This document shows, piece by piece, positions 7,766 through 15,231 of a stretch of DNA of 64,000 nt. The translations under genes and the position numbers were made by a program. The stretch is from Rhizorhabdus histidinilytica. GTDB lineage: Bacteria; Pseudomonadota; Alphaproteobacteria; Sphingomonadales; Sphingomonadaceae. Positions within the stretch are counted from its first letter, which is position 1, and each line of letters opens with the position of its first letter. The notes beneath the pieces were generated by a model. It was not told where the DNA came from, made no database searches, and saw nothing but the letters and a program-made list of their open reading frames with translations. The stretch is taken from NCBI RefSeq assembly GCF_900167915.1, contig NZ_FUYM01000006.1, forward strand, positions 124,001 to 188,000. Reading direction: 5' to 3'.

Positions 7766-7885
7766 CCGCTCACCCTGAGGAAGCATTGAGCGTAGTCGAA
7801 ATGCTGTCTCGAAGGGGTGTTCGAGGCTCGAATATCCTTCGATACGGGCCTTCGCCAAGGCTCAGTCCCTCCTCAGGATGAGCGG
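7766..7885. repeat. Intergenic inverted repeat (family C)
   Basis: CCGCTCACCCTGAGGA (7766-7781) and TCCTCAGGATGAGCGG (7870-7885) are near-complementary arms around about 90 bases that contain further partial palindromes. It fills most of the spacer between the lipoprotein and the GST gene. Confidence 0.7.
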
Positions 7886-7939
7886 ACGTGGTGCGTCAAG
7901 TTAAACGCACGACGCTCTAGAAGCCGAAGAATGGCCTCG

Positions 7940-8587
7940 TCAGTCCCGGCCCTCGGGCGCGCCGAGCGGGAAGAAGTGGCGATAGGGCCGCGCCTCGTCG
8001 AGCGCGCGGGCGTAGCTCGGCCGGGCGAGCAGCCGCGCGCGATAGGCTCGCAGCGCCTCGTATTTCTCGGGGATCGCGTGGCTCCAGTCGGCGTAGAGCA
8101 GCTGCGGCGCCGCCGAGCAGTCGGCCAGGCCGAAGTCGCCCGCCACCCATTCGCGGTCCCGCATCCGTTCGTCGAGCAGCGCATAGGCGGTGTCGAGCGC
8201 CGCGCGCCAGCGATCGCCGCCGTCGTCATGCTCGCGGCCGATCGCGATGTAGACCAGGCGCTGCTGCGGATAGGCGACATAATTGTCGAAGAAGCGGTCC
8301 CACATCCGCGTCTCGGCCGCGGCGAGCGGATCGGCCGGGATCAGGCGCGGCGTATCGGGAAAGCGCGCCTCGACATATTCGATGATGCCGGTCGCCTCGA
8401 ACACCAGCCGGCCGTCGTCGACCGCCACCGGGAATTTGCCGATCGGCCAGAGCGCGGCGAATTCGCCCGCGTTCGGCTCGCTGCCGTCGAGCATCTTCTC
8501 CTCGAAGGCGATGCCCTTCTCGTGGAGCGCGGTCTTGGCCTTCTGGCAGTAGGAGGAGAAGGGATGGGCGTAGAGCTGGATCGTCAT
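7940..8587 (-). CDS. Glutathione S-transferase family protein
   Basis: 215 residues. The N-terminal thioredoxin-fold domain begins TIQLYAHPFSSYCQKAKTAL, with the SSYCQK segment at the position of the catalytic Ser/Cys, and contains the cis-proline and substrate motifs GKFPVAVDDG and EATGIIEYVE. An all-helical C-terminal domain follows with GDFGLADCSAAPQLLYADW. The family conjugates glutathione to electrophiles or reduces them; the substrate is unknown. ATG 8587 is used because the upstream 13 residues have no family match. It is followed upstream, on the same strand, by a DHFR-like gene. Confidence 0.9.
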   Translation of the reverse strand: MTIQLYAHPFSSYCQKAKTALHEKGIAFEEKMLDGSEPNAGEFAALWPIGKFPVAVDDGRLVFEATGIIEYVEARFPDTPRLIPADPLAAAETRMWDRFFDNYVAYPQQRLVYIAIGREHDDGGDRWRAALDTAYALLDERMRDREWVAGDFGLADCSAAPQLLYADWSHAIPEKYEALRAYRARLLARPSYARALDEARPYRHFFPLGAPEGRD

Positions 8588-8606
8588 GGTCGCGCTGCCT
8601 TTCCGT

Positions 8607-9251
8607 TCATCGGCCGATGATGACATGCCGGGCGATCTCGCCCGCTTCGCTGGAGAGCACCCTATAGCCGAGTGCGGGAAGATCGAGCCCCGCGAACAGC
8701 GCTTCGCCGCGGCCGAGCAGCACCGGCGCCACCGCGAGATGCAACTCGTCGACCAGCCCGGCCGCCAGATATTGGCGCAGCGTCGACACGCCGCCGCCGA
8801 TCTTGACGTCGCGATCGCCGGCCGCCGCCTTTGCCTGCTCCAATGCCGCGCCGATCCCCTCCGTCACGAAGTGGAAGACGGTGCCGCCCGCCATCACCAG
8901 CGGCTCGCGCCGATGGTGGGTGAGGATGAAGGTCGGCGCGTGGAACGGCGGTTCGTCGCCCCACCAGCCCGTCCATTCGTCGCCCTTCCAGGGGCCACGC
9001 ACCGGACCGAACATGTTGCGGCCGAGGATATGTGCGCCGAATCCCTCCATCGCGCGGCGGGCGTGGACCGCGTCGACGCCGTCGGTATCGCCGCCCTCCT
9101 CACCGATCATCGCGCGGAAGCTGCGCGTCGCGAAATACCATTGGTGCAGCTCGGTGCCGCGATGCCCCAGCGGGTCGGCGAGGCTCTGGTCGGGGCCGGC
9201 GCCGAAACCGTCGAGCGAGATCGAGAAGCCGGCTGCGCGAACCTTGCTCAT
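8607..9251 (-). CDS. Dihydrofolate reductase family protein (RibD C-terminal type)
   Basis: 214 residues of the DHFR/RibD reductase fold. Visible are an N-terminal strand followed by SLDGFGAGPDQSL, the NADPH-binding GFGAHILGRNMFG, VKIGGGVSTLRQYLAAGLVDELHLAVAPVLLG and a terminal strand. Such proteins are NADPH-dependent reductases of uncertain substrate and are often found beside HxlR regulators, as here. The start ATG 9251 has an ideal AGGAGG five bases upstream. It is divergent from the HxlR gene across a 74-base spacer and may form a unit with the GST gene downstream (19-base gap). Confidence 0.88.
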   Translation of the reverse strand: MSKVRAAGFSISLDGFGAGPDQSLADPLGHRGTELHQWYFATRSFRAMIGEEGGDTDGVDAVHARRAMEGFGAHILGRNMFGPVRGPWKGDEWTGWWGDEPPFHAPTFILTHHRREPLVMAGGTVFHFVTEGIGAALEQAKAAAGDRDVKIGGGVSTLRQYLAAGLVDELHLAVAPVLLGRGEALFAGLDLPALGYRVLSSEAGEIARHVIIGR

Positions 9252-9277
9252 GATGCCCTCCTGAACCGCTTTCAATC

Positions 9278-9325
9278 TGCAAGCAGTTGCGCTCTAGTTC
9301 AACCGATTGTATTTTGCAAGCAGTT
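9278..9325. promoter_or_regulatory. Direct repeat in the divergent HxlR/DHFR-like promoter region
   Basis: The eleven-base sequence TGCAAGCAGTT occurs at 9278-9288 and again at 9315-9325, 37 bases apart start to start. The first copy lies within a CTGC-AA-GCAG palindrome. The second copy ends at the HxlR start codon. The placement suggests operator sites for the winged-helix regulator; this is inference. Confidence 0.45.
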
Positions 9326-9835
9326 ATGATGACGGATCGACTTTCCGGCCGCTCCGGCTGCCCGATCAACCTGACGCTCGAAGTGCTCGGCGACCGCTGG
9401 AGCTTGATCGTCATCCGCGACATGATGTTCGGCAACCGCCGCCATTTCCGCGAGCTGCTCGGCCAGTCGGAGGAGGGCATCGCCTCCAACATCCTCGCCG
9501 ACCGGCTGAAGCGCCTCGTTGCCCTGGGGGTGCTGTCGAGGCAGGACGATCCCACCCACAAGCAGAAGGCGGTCTACAGCCTGACCGACAAGGGGATCGA
9601 GCTGCTGCCGCTGCTCGTCCAGATGGGCGCCTGGGGCCGCCGCCACCTGCCGACCACGCCGGAGCTGGCGATCCGCCAGCAGCTCATGGAGGACGGCGGG
9701 CCGGCGCTGGTCGCGGATTTCATGGCCGAGCTGCGCCACCTCCACCTCGGCACGCCGCTGCCCGTCGGGCATGATCCGGTGCTTCCCCGGCTGCGCGCGG
9801 CCTATGAGGCCGAACTGGCGCGTCGCGAAGGCTGA
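9326..9835 (+). CDS. HxlR family winged-helix transcriptional regulator
   Basis: 169 residues. The HxlR signature is complete: a conserved cysteine in SGCPINLTLEVLGDRWSL, then IVIRDMMFGNRRHFRELL and the recognition helix region EGIASNILADRLKRLVALGVLSRQ. A C-terminal helix used for dimerisation follows. HxlR proteins are repressors or redox/aldehyde-responsive regulators that control the gene next to them, here the divergent DHFR-like reductase. Two adjacent ATGs (9326, 9329) can serve as start; no clear ribosome binding site is visible, so the message may be leaderless or weakly translated. Confidence 0.9.
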   Translation: MMTDRLSGRSGCPINLTLEVLGDRWSLIVIRDMMFGNRRHFRELLGQSEEGIASNILADRLKRLVALGVLSRQDDPTHKQKAVYSLTDKGIELLPLLVQMGAWGRRHLPTTPELAIRQQLMEDGGPALVADFMAELRHLHLGTPLPVGHDPVLPRLRAAYEAELARREG

Positions 9836-9913
9836 CGGAAAAAGGTCGGTTCCGCAGCGATCATGTTGCAGGACGATGACGCGCCCCATGGCCTGACCCG
9901 CCCCGATCGCGCA

Positions 9914-10020
9914 AGACCTTGATCGTTTCAGGCTGAATCAGCCTGAAACGTGAATCAAGGTCTCGACATATGCTGAGAGCCTGATTCACGTCATCGGCGG
10001 AAGCGCTTTGCGCTTCCGCC
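9914..10020. repeat. Compound palindromic element (family E)
   Basis: Three interlocking inverted repeats are present. CGTTTCAGGCTGA (9924-9936) and TCAGCCTGAAACG (9938-9950) are a perfect 13-base pair of arms one base apart, extended outward by AGACCTTGAT (9914-9923) and ATCAAGGTCT (9954-9963). ACGTGAATCA (9948-9957) can alternatively pair with TGATTCACGT (9982-9991). GGCGGAAGCGC (9996-10006) and GCGCTTCCGCC (10010-10020) form a further hairpin. The two alternative pairings are mutually exclusive. Confidence 0.75.
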
Positions 10021-10052
10021 TCAAACGATCAGGCTCTACGCAGGCGATCGCC

Positions 10053-10691
10053 ATGACCGACCTGATCTCCCCCGTCGCCGACCATCTCAAGTCCCGTGGT
10101 GCACAAAAGCTGCCCGGCGCGAAGGCCGAGTTGTTCGTGATCCGCGATTTCCTGCCGGCGGAGACCTGCGCCGAGCTGGTCGCGCTGATCGACCGCGACA
10201 ACCGGCCATCGACGATCGCCGACGACCAGGGCATCGCCTATTTCCGCACCAGCAAGACCTGCGATCTCGATCCCCGCGGCGCGCTGGCGCAGGCGATCGA
10301 CGCGCGGATCGCCGATGCGCTGGGCATCGATCCCCGACTCGGCGAACCGATCCAGGGCCAGAAATATGACGTCGGCGACGAGTTCCGCGACCATACCGAC
10401 TATTTCGAACCGACCGGCTTCGACTATCTCGCCCATTGCGGCGAGACCGGCCAGCGGAGCTGGACCGCGATGATCTACCTCAACGAGCCCGCCGCCGGCG
10501 GCGCCACCCGCTTCCGCCGGCTCGACAAGATCATCCCGCCCCAGCGCGGAAAACTGGTGGTCTGGGCCAATATCGACCGATCCGGCCAGCCCAATGAGGC
10601 GACGCTCCATTGCGGGATGAAGGTCCGCAGGGGCGCCAAATACGTCATCACCAAATGGTATCGCGAACGGCCCTGGCCCGACCGGACCTGA
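10053..10691 (+). CDS. Prolyl 4-hydroxylase-like 2-oxoglutarate/Fe(II) oxygenase
   Basis: 212 residues of the P4Hc double-stranded beta-helix fold. The iron ligands are visible: the H-x-D pair in FRDHTDYF (about residues 124-131) and the distal histidine in ATLHCGMKV. The Lys of GAKYVITKWYRE is the likely 2-oxoglutarate-binding residue. FLPAETCAELVALID marks the start of the domain. The family hydroxylates prolines or other residues; the target is unknown. ATG 10053 is chosen because the upstream in-frame codons lie inside a palindromic repeat. It is a single gene. Confidence 0.88.
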   Translation: MTDLISPVADHLKSRGAQKLPGAKAELFVIRDFLPAETCAELVALIDRDNRPSTIADDQGIAYFRTSKTCDLDPRGALAQAIDARIADALGIDPRLGEPIQGQKYDVGDEFRDHTDYFEPTGFDYLAHCGETGQRSWTAMIYLNEPAAGGATRFRRLDKIIPPQRGKLVVWANIDRSGQPNEATLHCGMKVRRGAKYVITKWYRERPWPDRT

Positions 10692-10816
10692 CCCCGGCCG
10701 GCTGTCTCCAAACTGTCATGTCGGCGTAATCGAGCCGCCATCCAGCCTCTCTAGGAGCGGGTTCCGAAGGGCGTGGCCGAGAGTCGGGCGCCCCCTCGTC
10801 CAGCAAAGGGGCCATC

Positions 10817-12340
10817 ATGAACAAGTTCCGCACCATCCTGATGCTCGGCTGCGCGCTGGCGGTCACCGCCTGCGGCGGCGCCGACGACGTCGCTTCGCCC
10901 GGTGAAGGCACCATCGTCACCCCGACCCCCACGCCCACCCCGACGCCCACGCCGACCCCCACCCCGACCCCGGGCCAGGCCGCCGCGAGCTGCCCGACCG
11001 GCACGATCGACCGCGGCACCGTCACCTCGGCGTTCCGCAACTGCGAGATTTCGGGGCGCATCAGCGCCGACTACACGCTGCAGAAGCTGCCGGGCGTGGT
11101 CTACTCACTCTCCGGCCCGGTCAATGTCGGCACCGACATCGGCGGCGACGGCGCGGCCGCGGGCGGCCAGCGCGTCACCCTCACCATCCAGCCGGGCGTC
11201 ACCGTCTTCGCTTCGTCCGGCAACGACTATCTGGTCGTCAACCGCGGCTCGCGCCTGAACGCGATCGGCACCGCGTCGTCGCCGATCATCTTCACCGCCC
11301 GCGACAACGTCGTCGGCACCGCGACCGACAGCAGCCAGGGCCTGTGGGGCGGCATCATCCTGCTGGGCCGCGCGCCGATCTCGGACTGCAACACCGCGGT
11401 CGCCGGCGGCTCCGCCCAGTGCCAGCAGGTCATCGAAGGCACCACCAGCTCGCTCTATGGCGGCGACCAGGCGGCCGACAACAGCGGCACGCTGCAATAT
11501 GTCCAGATCCGCTATTCGGGCTTCGCGATCGCGCCAGGCAACGAGCTGCAGGGCCTGACCCTGGGCGGCGTCGGCAGCGGCACGACGCTCGACCACATCC
11601 AGATCCACAACAGCTCGGACGACGGCATCGAGATCTTCGGCGGCCGTGCCAACCTGAAATATCTGGTGATCACCGGCGCCGACGACGACGGCCTCGACAC
11701 CGACCTCGGCTACAAGGGCTTCATCCAGTTCGTGATCGGCGTGCAGCGCGACGGTTCGAACGGCGACTCGATGATCGAGGCCGACTCGAACGGCAACGAG
11801 GACGCGACCCCGCGGCAGAACACCCGTCTCGCCAACTTCACCTTCGTCCAGCGCTCGACCGTCCAGGGCGGCAACGTCATGCTGCTGCGCGGCGGCACCG
11901 ACTATACGATGGTCAACGGCGTGGTGACCGGCACCGGCGCCTGCCTCGACATCGACGAGACCGGCACCACCACGACCCGCGCGGCCAACAGCAGCCTCGA
12001 CGACGTCGGCCCGCCGGTGTTCAACTCGGTCGCCTTCGCCTGCGCCGGCGGCAACTATCGCGCCGACGGCAACGAGGCGGCGGTCCAGACGATCTTCACC
12101 GCCGGCAGCAACAACAAGCCGGGCTTCACCGCGTCGCTGACCGGGACCTACATCAACGGCGCCAACGAAGCGGCCGTGACGCCGTTCGACGCCAAGACGC
12201 TCGGCAGCTTCTTCGTCACCACGTCGTACATCGGCGCGGTGCGGGACGCGACCGACACCTGGTATGCGGGCTGGACCTGCAACTCCTCGACCGCGTCGTT
12301 CGGCAGCACCAGCGGGGCCTGCACCGCGATCCCGAACTGA
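10817..12340 (+). CDS. Surface lipoprotein with (Thr-Pro)9 tether, partner of a TonB-dependent receptor
   Basis: A 507-residue lipoprotein. The signal peptide ends in the lipobox AVTAC (Cys at about 19). A flexible linker of nine Thr-Pro dipeptides (about 35-52) follows, then a long Gly/Asp/Asn-rich domain of repeated strands such as GNDYLVVNRGSRLNAIG, DDGIEIFGGRANLKYLVI and GADDDGLDTDLGYKGF. This layout suggests a right-handed beta-helix at the cell surface, with Asp-rich turns that could bind calcium. The gene lies 78 bases upstream of a TonB receptor on the same strand. Such pairs are common in sphingomonads, and the lipoprotein probably captures or processes the receptor's substrate. The ligand is unknown. 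Confidence 0.75.
   Translation: MNKFRTILMLGCALAVTACGGADDVASPGEGTIVTPTPTPTPTPTPTPTPTPGQAAASCPTGTIDRGTVTSAFRNCEISGRISADYTLQKLPGVVYSLSGPVNVGTDIGGDGAAAGGQRVTLTIQPGVTVFASSGNDYLVVNRGSRLNAIGTASSPIIFTARDNVVGTATDSSQGLWGGIILLGRAPISDCNTAVAGGSAQCQQVIEGTTSSLYGGDQAADNSGTLQYVQIRYSGFAIAPGNELQGLTLGGVGSGTTLDHIQIHNSSDDGIEIFGGRANLKYLVITGADDDGLDTDLGYKGFIQFVIGVQRDGSNGDSMIEADSNGNEDATPRQNTRLANFTFVQRSTVQGGNVMLLRGGTDYTMVNGVVTGTGACLDIDETGTTTTRAANSSLDDVGPPVFNSVAFACAGGNYRADGNEAAVQTIFTAGSNNKPGFTASLTGTYINGANEAAVTPFDAKTLGSFFVTTSYIGAVRDATDTWYAGWTCNSSTASFGSTSGACTAIPN
10919..10972 (+). repeat. Hexanucleotide tandem repeat encoding (Thr-Pro)9
   Basis: Nine in-frame copies of ACS-CCS (Thr-Pro) inside the lipoprotein gene. The third bases vary between C and G, so the repeat is held at protein level more than as identical DNA, though slippage could still change its length. 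Confidence 0.9.
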
Positions 12341-12418
12341 CCGGCGCTTGAACGACGATACGGGCGGCGGTCGCGCAAGCGTTCGCCGCCCGTTCGCACA
12401 TTTGAACGGGGACCCACC

Positions 12419-15112
12419 ATGAACAACCCTCTCGCCCTCGGGCGCATTCTCCTCCTTTCGACGGCGCTGATGTCGCCGGCCGCGCTGCTCGCGCAGGCCG
12501 CCGCGCCGGCGCCCGCAGACCAGCCCGCCGACCGGTCGGCCGCCGTCCAGGGCGAAGAGCAGGTCGAAATCTCGACGCTCGGCGCACCCGCCGCCCGCGA
12601 CATCGTCGTCACCGGCCGCCGCCAGCAGAACGTCGTCCGCGCGACCCCGCAGGTCGTCTCGGTGCTCTCCTCGGCCGACATCGCCCGCACCGGCGACGGC
12701 GACATCGCCGGCGCGCTCCAGCGCGTCACGGGCCTGTCGGTGGTCGGCAACGGCTTCGTCTACGTCCGCGGCCTCGGCGACCGCTATTCGCTGGCGCTGC
12801 TCAACGGCTCGCCGCTGCCGAGCCCCGAGCCGCTCAAGCGTGTCGTCCCGCTCGACCTGTTCCCGACCAGCATCCTCGCCTCGTCGCTCGTCCAGAAGAG
12901 CTACTCGGCCAATTATCCGGGCGAGTTCGGCGGCGGCGTGATCAACCTGACGACCAAGGCGATACCGACCGAGACCTTCCTGTCGATCGGCGGATCGATC
13001 GCCGGCGACAGCGTGACGACCGGCAATCTCGGCTACACCTATTACGGGTCGGACTATGACTGGTTCGGCTTCGACGACGGCACCCGCGACATCCCCAGGG
13101 GGCTGAAGACCGCGATCAGGAATTCCGGCACCACCCCGATCGTCCAGGGCGCCAACTACAGCGCACAGGACCTGCAGGGCTTCGCCGCCAGCCTGAACAA
13201 TGCGGACACCGCGCTGCTCCAGCGCAACCGCAACATCCCGGCCAACTTCTCGGCCGACCTGACCGGCGGCACCTCGTTCGACACCGACAGCGGCCGCGTC
13301 GGCGTCCTCGCCGCCTTCGGCTACAGCAACAGCTGGCGGACCCGCGACGTGCTCCAGCAGTCGTCGATCGACCCCGACCTGGCCGGCATCCCGCAGACCC
13401 AGTTCCAGACCGTCATCACCGACAACCACGTCACGGTGAACGGCCTGCTCGGCCTCGGCGCCGAGGTCAACGATCACAAGTTCCGCTGGACCAACCTGTT
13501 CATCCGCGACACCGTCAAGCAGGGCCGCCTGTCGGCCGGCTACAACCGCAGCGTCGAGGACCAGGACCCGACCTTGCCGGCGTCGCTGCTCAAGCAGAAC
13601 ACCTACTGGTTCGAGCGCCAGCTGATCGACACCCAGGGCGTCGCCGAGCTGCGTTTCGACAAGCTCAGCATCGACCTGCGCGGCACCTACGCCAACTCGC
13701 AGCGCGAAAGCCCCTATGAGCGCAGCTTCAGCTATAATTACAGCCCGGTCGTCGGCGATTACGTCAACAACCTGACCTCGGCCGGCCAGTCGGCCGACAT
13801 CGCGTTCAGCGACCTCAACGAGGACGTCTACGCGGGCAGCGCCGACATCGGCTACAAGCTCGACGGCGCGCTCAAGGGCACGCTGACCGCCGGCTATGCC
13901 TACAACAAGACGAAGCGCACGTCCGAGCGCTACCAGTTCCAGTTCTTCCGCCCGACCGGCGCGCTGAACCAGGGCGTCGCGCAGGAGCGGCCGGACTTCC
14001 TGCTATCCGACTACAATATCTACACCTACAACATCCAGCTGCGCGACGTGTCGGGCGCGGAAGGATCGCGCGCCTATGACGCGGATCTCGTGATCCACGC
14101 AGGCTACGGCCAGGCCGAGATCGAGCTCGGCAACGGCCTGCGCATCCAGGGCGGCGTCCGCTACGAGGACGCCAGGCAGACCGTCACCCCCGACGCCGGA
14201 TCGGGCACGAACATCTCGAAGAGCTATTTCCTGCCGGCGCTGACGCTGACCTATAATTTCAACGACGACATGCAGTTCCGCCTCGCCGGATCGAAGACCG
14301 TCGCCCGTCCGCAGTTCCGCGAGCTGGCGCGCCAGATCTACCAGGACTTCGAGAGCGACCGCCAGTTCACCGGCAACCCGTTCCTGACCGACTCGAAGCT
14401 GTACAATGCCGAGGCGCGCTGGGAGTGGTATTTCGACCGCAACCAGCGGCTGTCGCTGGCCGGCTTCTACAAGAAGATCGACAATCCGATCGAGGCGTCG
14501 GCCTTCTTCGCGGGCGGCGGCGTGCTCCGCACCGGCTTCGCCAACGCGCCCGAGGCGCAGCTCTACGGCGCCGAGATCGAGGCCGAGAAGCACTTCCCGC
14601 TCGACAGCCTCGGCGGCGAGTTCTTCGCCACCAAGCGGCTGGTGATGATCGCCAACTACACCTGGACCAAGTCGAAGCTGAAGGTCGACGACTCGATCGT
14701 GATCGGACCGGACCTGTCGCCGGTCGCCGCCAACACGCTGTTCCGCGACGGTGCGCCGCTGACCGGCCAGTCGGACCATATCGCCAACCTCCAGCTCAGC
14801 TTCGAGGATACCGAGCGCCTGTCGCAGATCACGATGCTGCTCAACTATGCGAGCGAGCGCGTGACCAACCGCGGCCCGATCCAGGGCACGCTGCGCCAGC
14901 CCGACATCATCGAGAAGCCTGGCTTCCGGCTCGACCTGGTCGGCCGCCAGGGCTTCAAGCTGCTCGGCACCGACATGGAGCTGAAGGTCGAGGCGCGCAA
15001 CCTGACCGGAACCCCTTACAAGGAGTTCCAGCGGGCCGGTTCGAACATCATCTACCTGAACCGCTACAAGGTCGGCCGCAGCTTCTCGCTGGGCCTGACC
15101 GCGAACTTCTGA
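12419..15112 (+). CDS. TonB-dependent outer membrane receptor
   Basis: 897 residues. A signal peptide (about 1-26, ending LLAQA) and an N-terminal extension are followed by the TonB-box-like/plug start AARDIVVTGRRQQNVVRATPQVVSVLSS, plug motifs GLSVVGNGFVYVRGLGDRYS and LNGSPLPSPEPLKRVVPLDL, and a 22-strand barrel that ends with the terminal aromatic GLTANF. The plug/barrel proportions are normal and the gene is intact. It sits directly after the (TP)9 lipoprotein, with which it probably forms an uptake pair. The substrate is not evident; no iron-siderophore genes are near. Confidence 0.9.
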   Translation: MNNPLALGRILLLSTALMSPAALLAQAAAPAPADQPADRSAAVQGEEQVEISTLGAPAARDIVVTGRRQQNVVRATPQVVSVLSSADIARTGDGDIAGALQRVTGLSVVGNGFVYVRGLGDRYSLALLNGSPLPSPEPLKRVVPLDLFPTSILASSLVQKSYSANYPGEFGGGVINLTTKAIPTETFLSIGGSIAGDSVTTGNLGYTYYGSDYDWFGFDDGTRDIPRGLKTAIRNSGTTPIVQGANYSAQDLQGFAASLNNADTALLQRNRNIPANFSADLTGGTSFDTDSGRVGVLAAFGYSNSWRTRDVLQQSSIDPDLAGIPQTQFQTVITDNHVTVNGLLGLGAEVNDHKFRWTNLFIRDTVKQGRLSAGYNRSVEDQDPTLPASLLKQNTYWFERQLIDTQGVAELRFDKLSIDLRGTYANSQRESPYERSFSYNYSPVVGDYVNNLTSAGQSADIAFSDLNEDVYAGSADIGYKLDGALKGTLTAGYAYNKTKRTSERYQFQFFRPTGALNQGVAQERPDFLLSDYNIYTYNIQLRDVSGAEGSRAYDADLVIHAGYGQAEIELGNGLRIQGGVRYEDARQTVTPDAGSGTNISKSYFLPALTLTYNFNDDMQFRLAGSKTVARPQFRELARQIYQDFESDRQFTGNPFLTDSKLYNAEARWEWYFDRNQRLSLAGFYKKIDNPIEASAFFAGGGVLRTGFANAPEAQLYGAEIEAEKHFPLDSLGGEFFATKRLVMIANYTWTKSKLKVDDSIVIGPDLSPVAANTLFRDGAPLTGQSDHIANLQLSFEDTERLSQITMLLNYASERVTNRGPIQGTLRQPDIIEKPGFRLDLVGRQGFKLLGTDMELKVEARNLTGTPYKEFQRAGSNIIYLNRYKVGRSFSLGLTANF

Positions 15113-15131
15113 TCGCATCCGAAAAGACGCG

Positions 15132-15162
15132 GGGCGCGGGACCACGGGGTTCCGCGCCCTTT
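15132..15162 (+). terminator. Terminator after the TonB-dependent receptor
   Basis: GGGCGCGGGA (15132-15141) pairs with TTCCGCGCCC (15150-15159) with one G-T pair; a short TTT follows. The stem is strong but the T-tract is short. Confidence 0.6.
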
Positions 15163-15183
15163 GCCTTGTCCCGTTCCCTTCAT

Positions 15184-15211
15184 CGTCATCCCGGCTTTCG
15201 CCGGGACGACG
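15184..15211. repeat. Dispersed palindrome (family B)
   Basis: CGTCATCCCGGC (15184-15195) pairs with GCCGGGACGACG (15200-15211) with one mismatch around TTTC. The same GTCAT-CCC-GC unit recurs at 23621-23718 and 34204-34231. It lies between convergent genes. Confidence 0.75.
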
Positions 15212-15231
15212 TGAAAAGGAGCGGTATCCTT

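Noticed and set aside
10919-10972. Tandem repeat considered as a CRISPR or minisatellite
   Set aside because: It is a six-base coding repeat inside a lipoprotein, without spacers.
11105-13477. 790-codon open frame on the minus strand across the lipoprotein and TonB receptor
   Set aside because: It is antisense to two clearly coding genes, is rich in Arg, Ala, Gly, Asp and Val with no domains, and arises from GC-rich third positions in the real genes.
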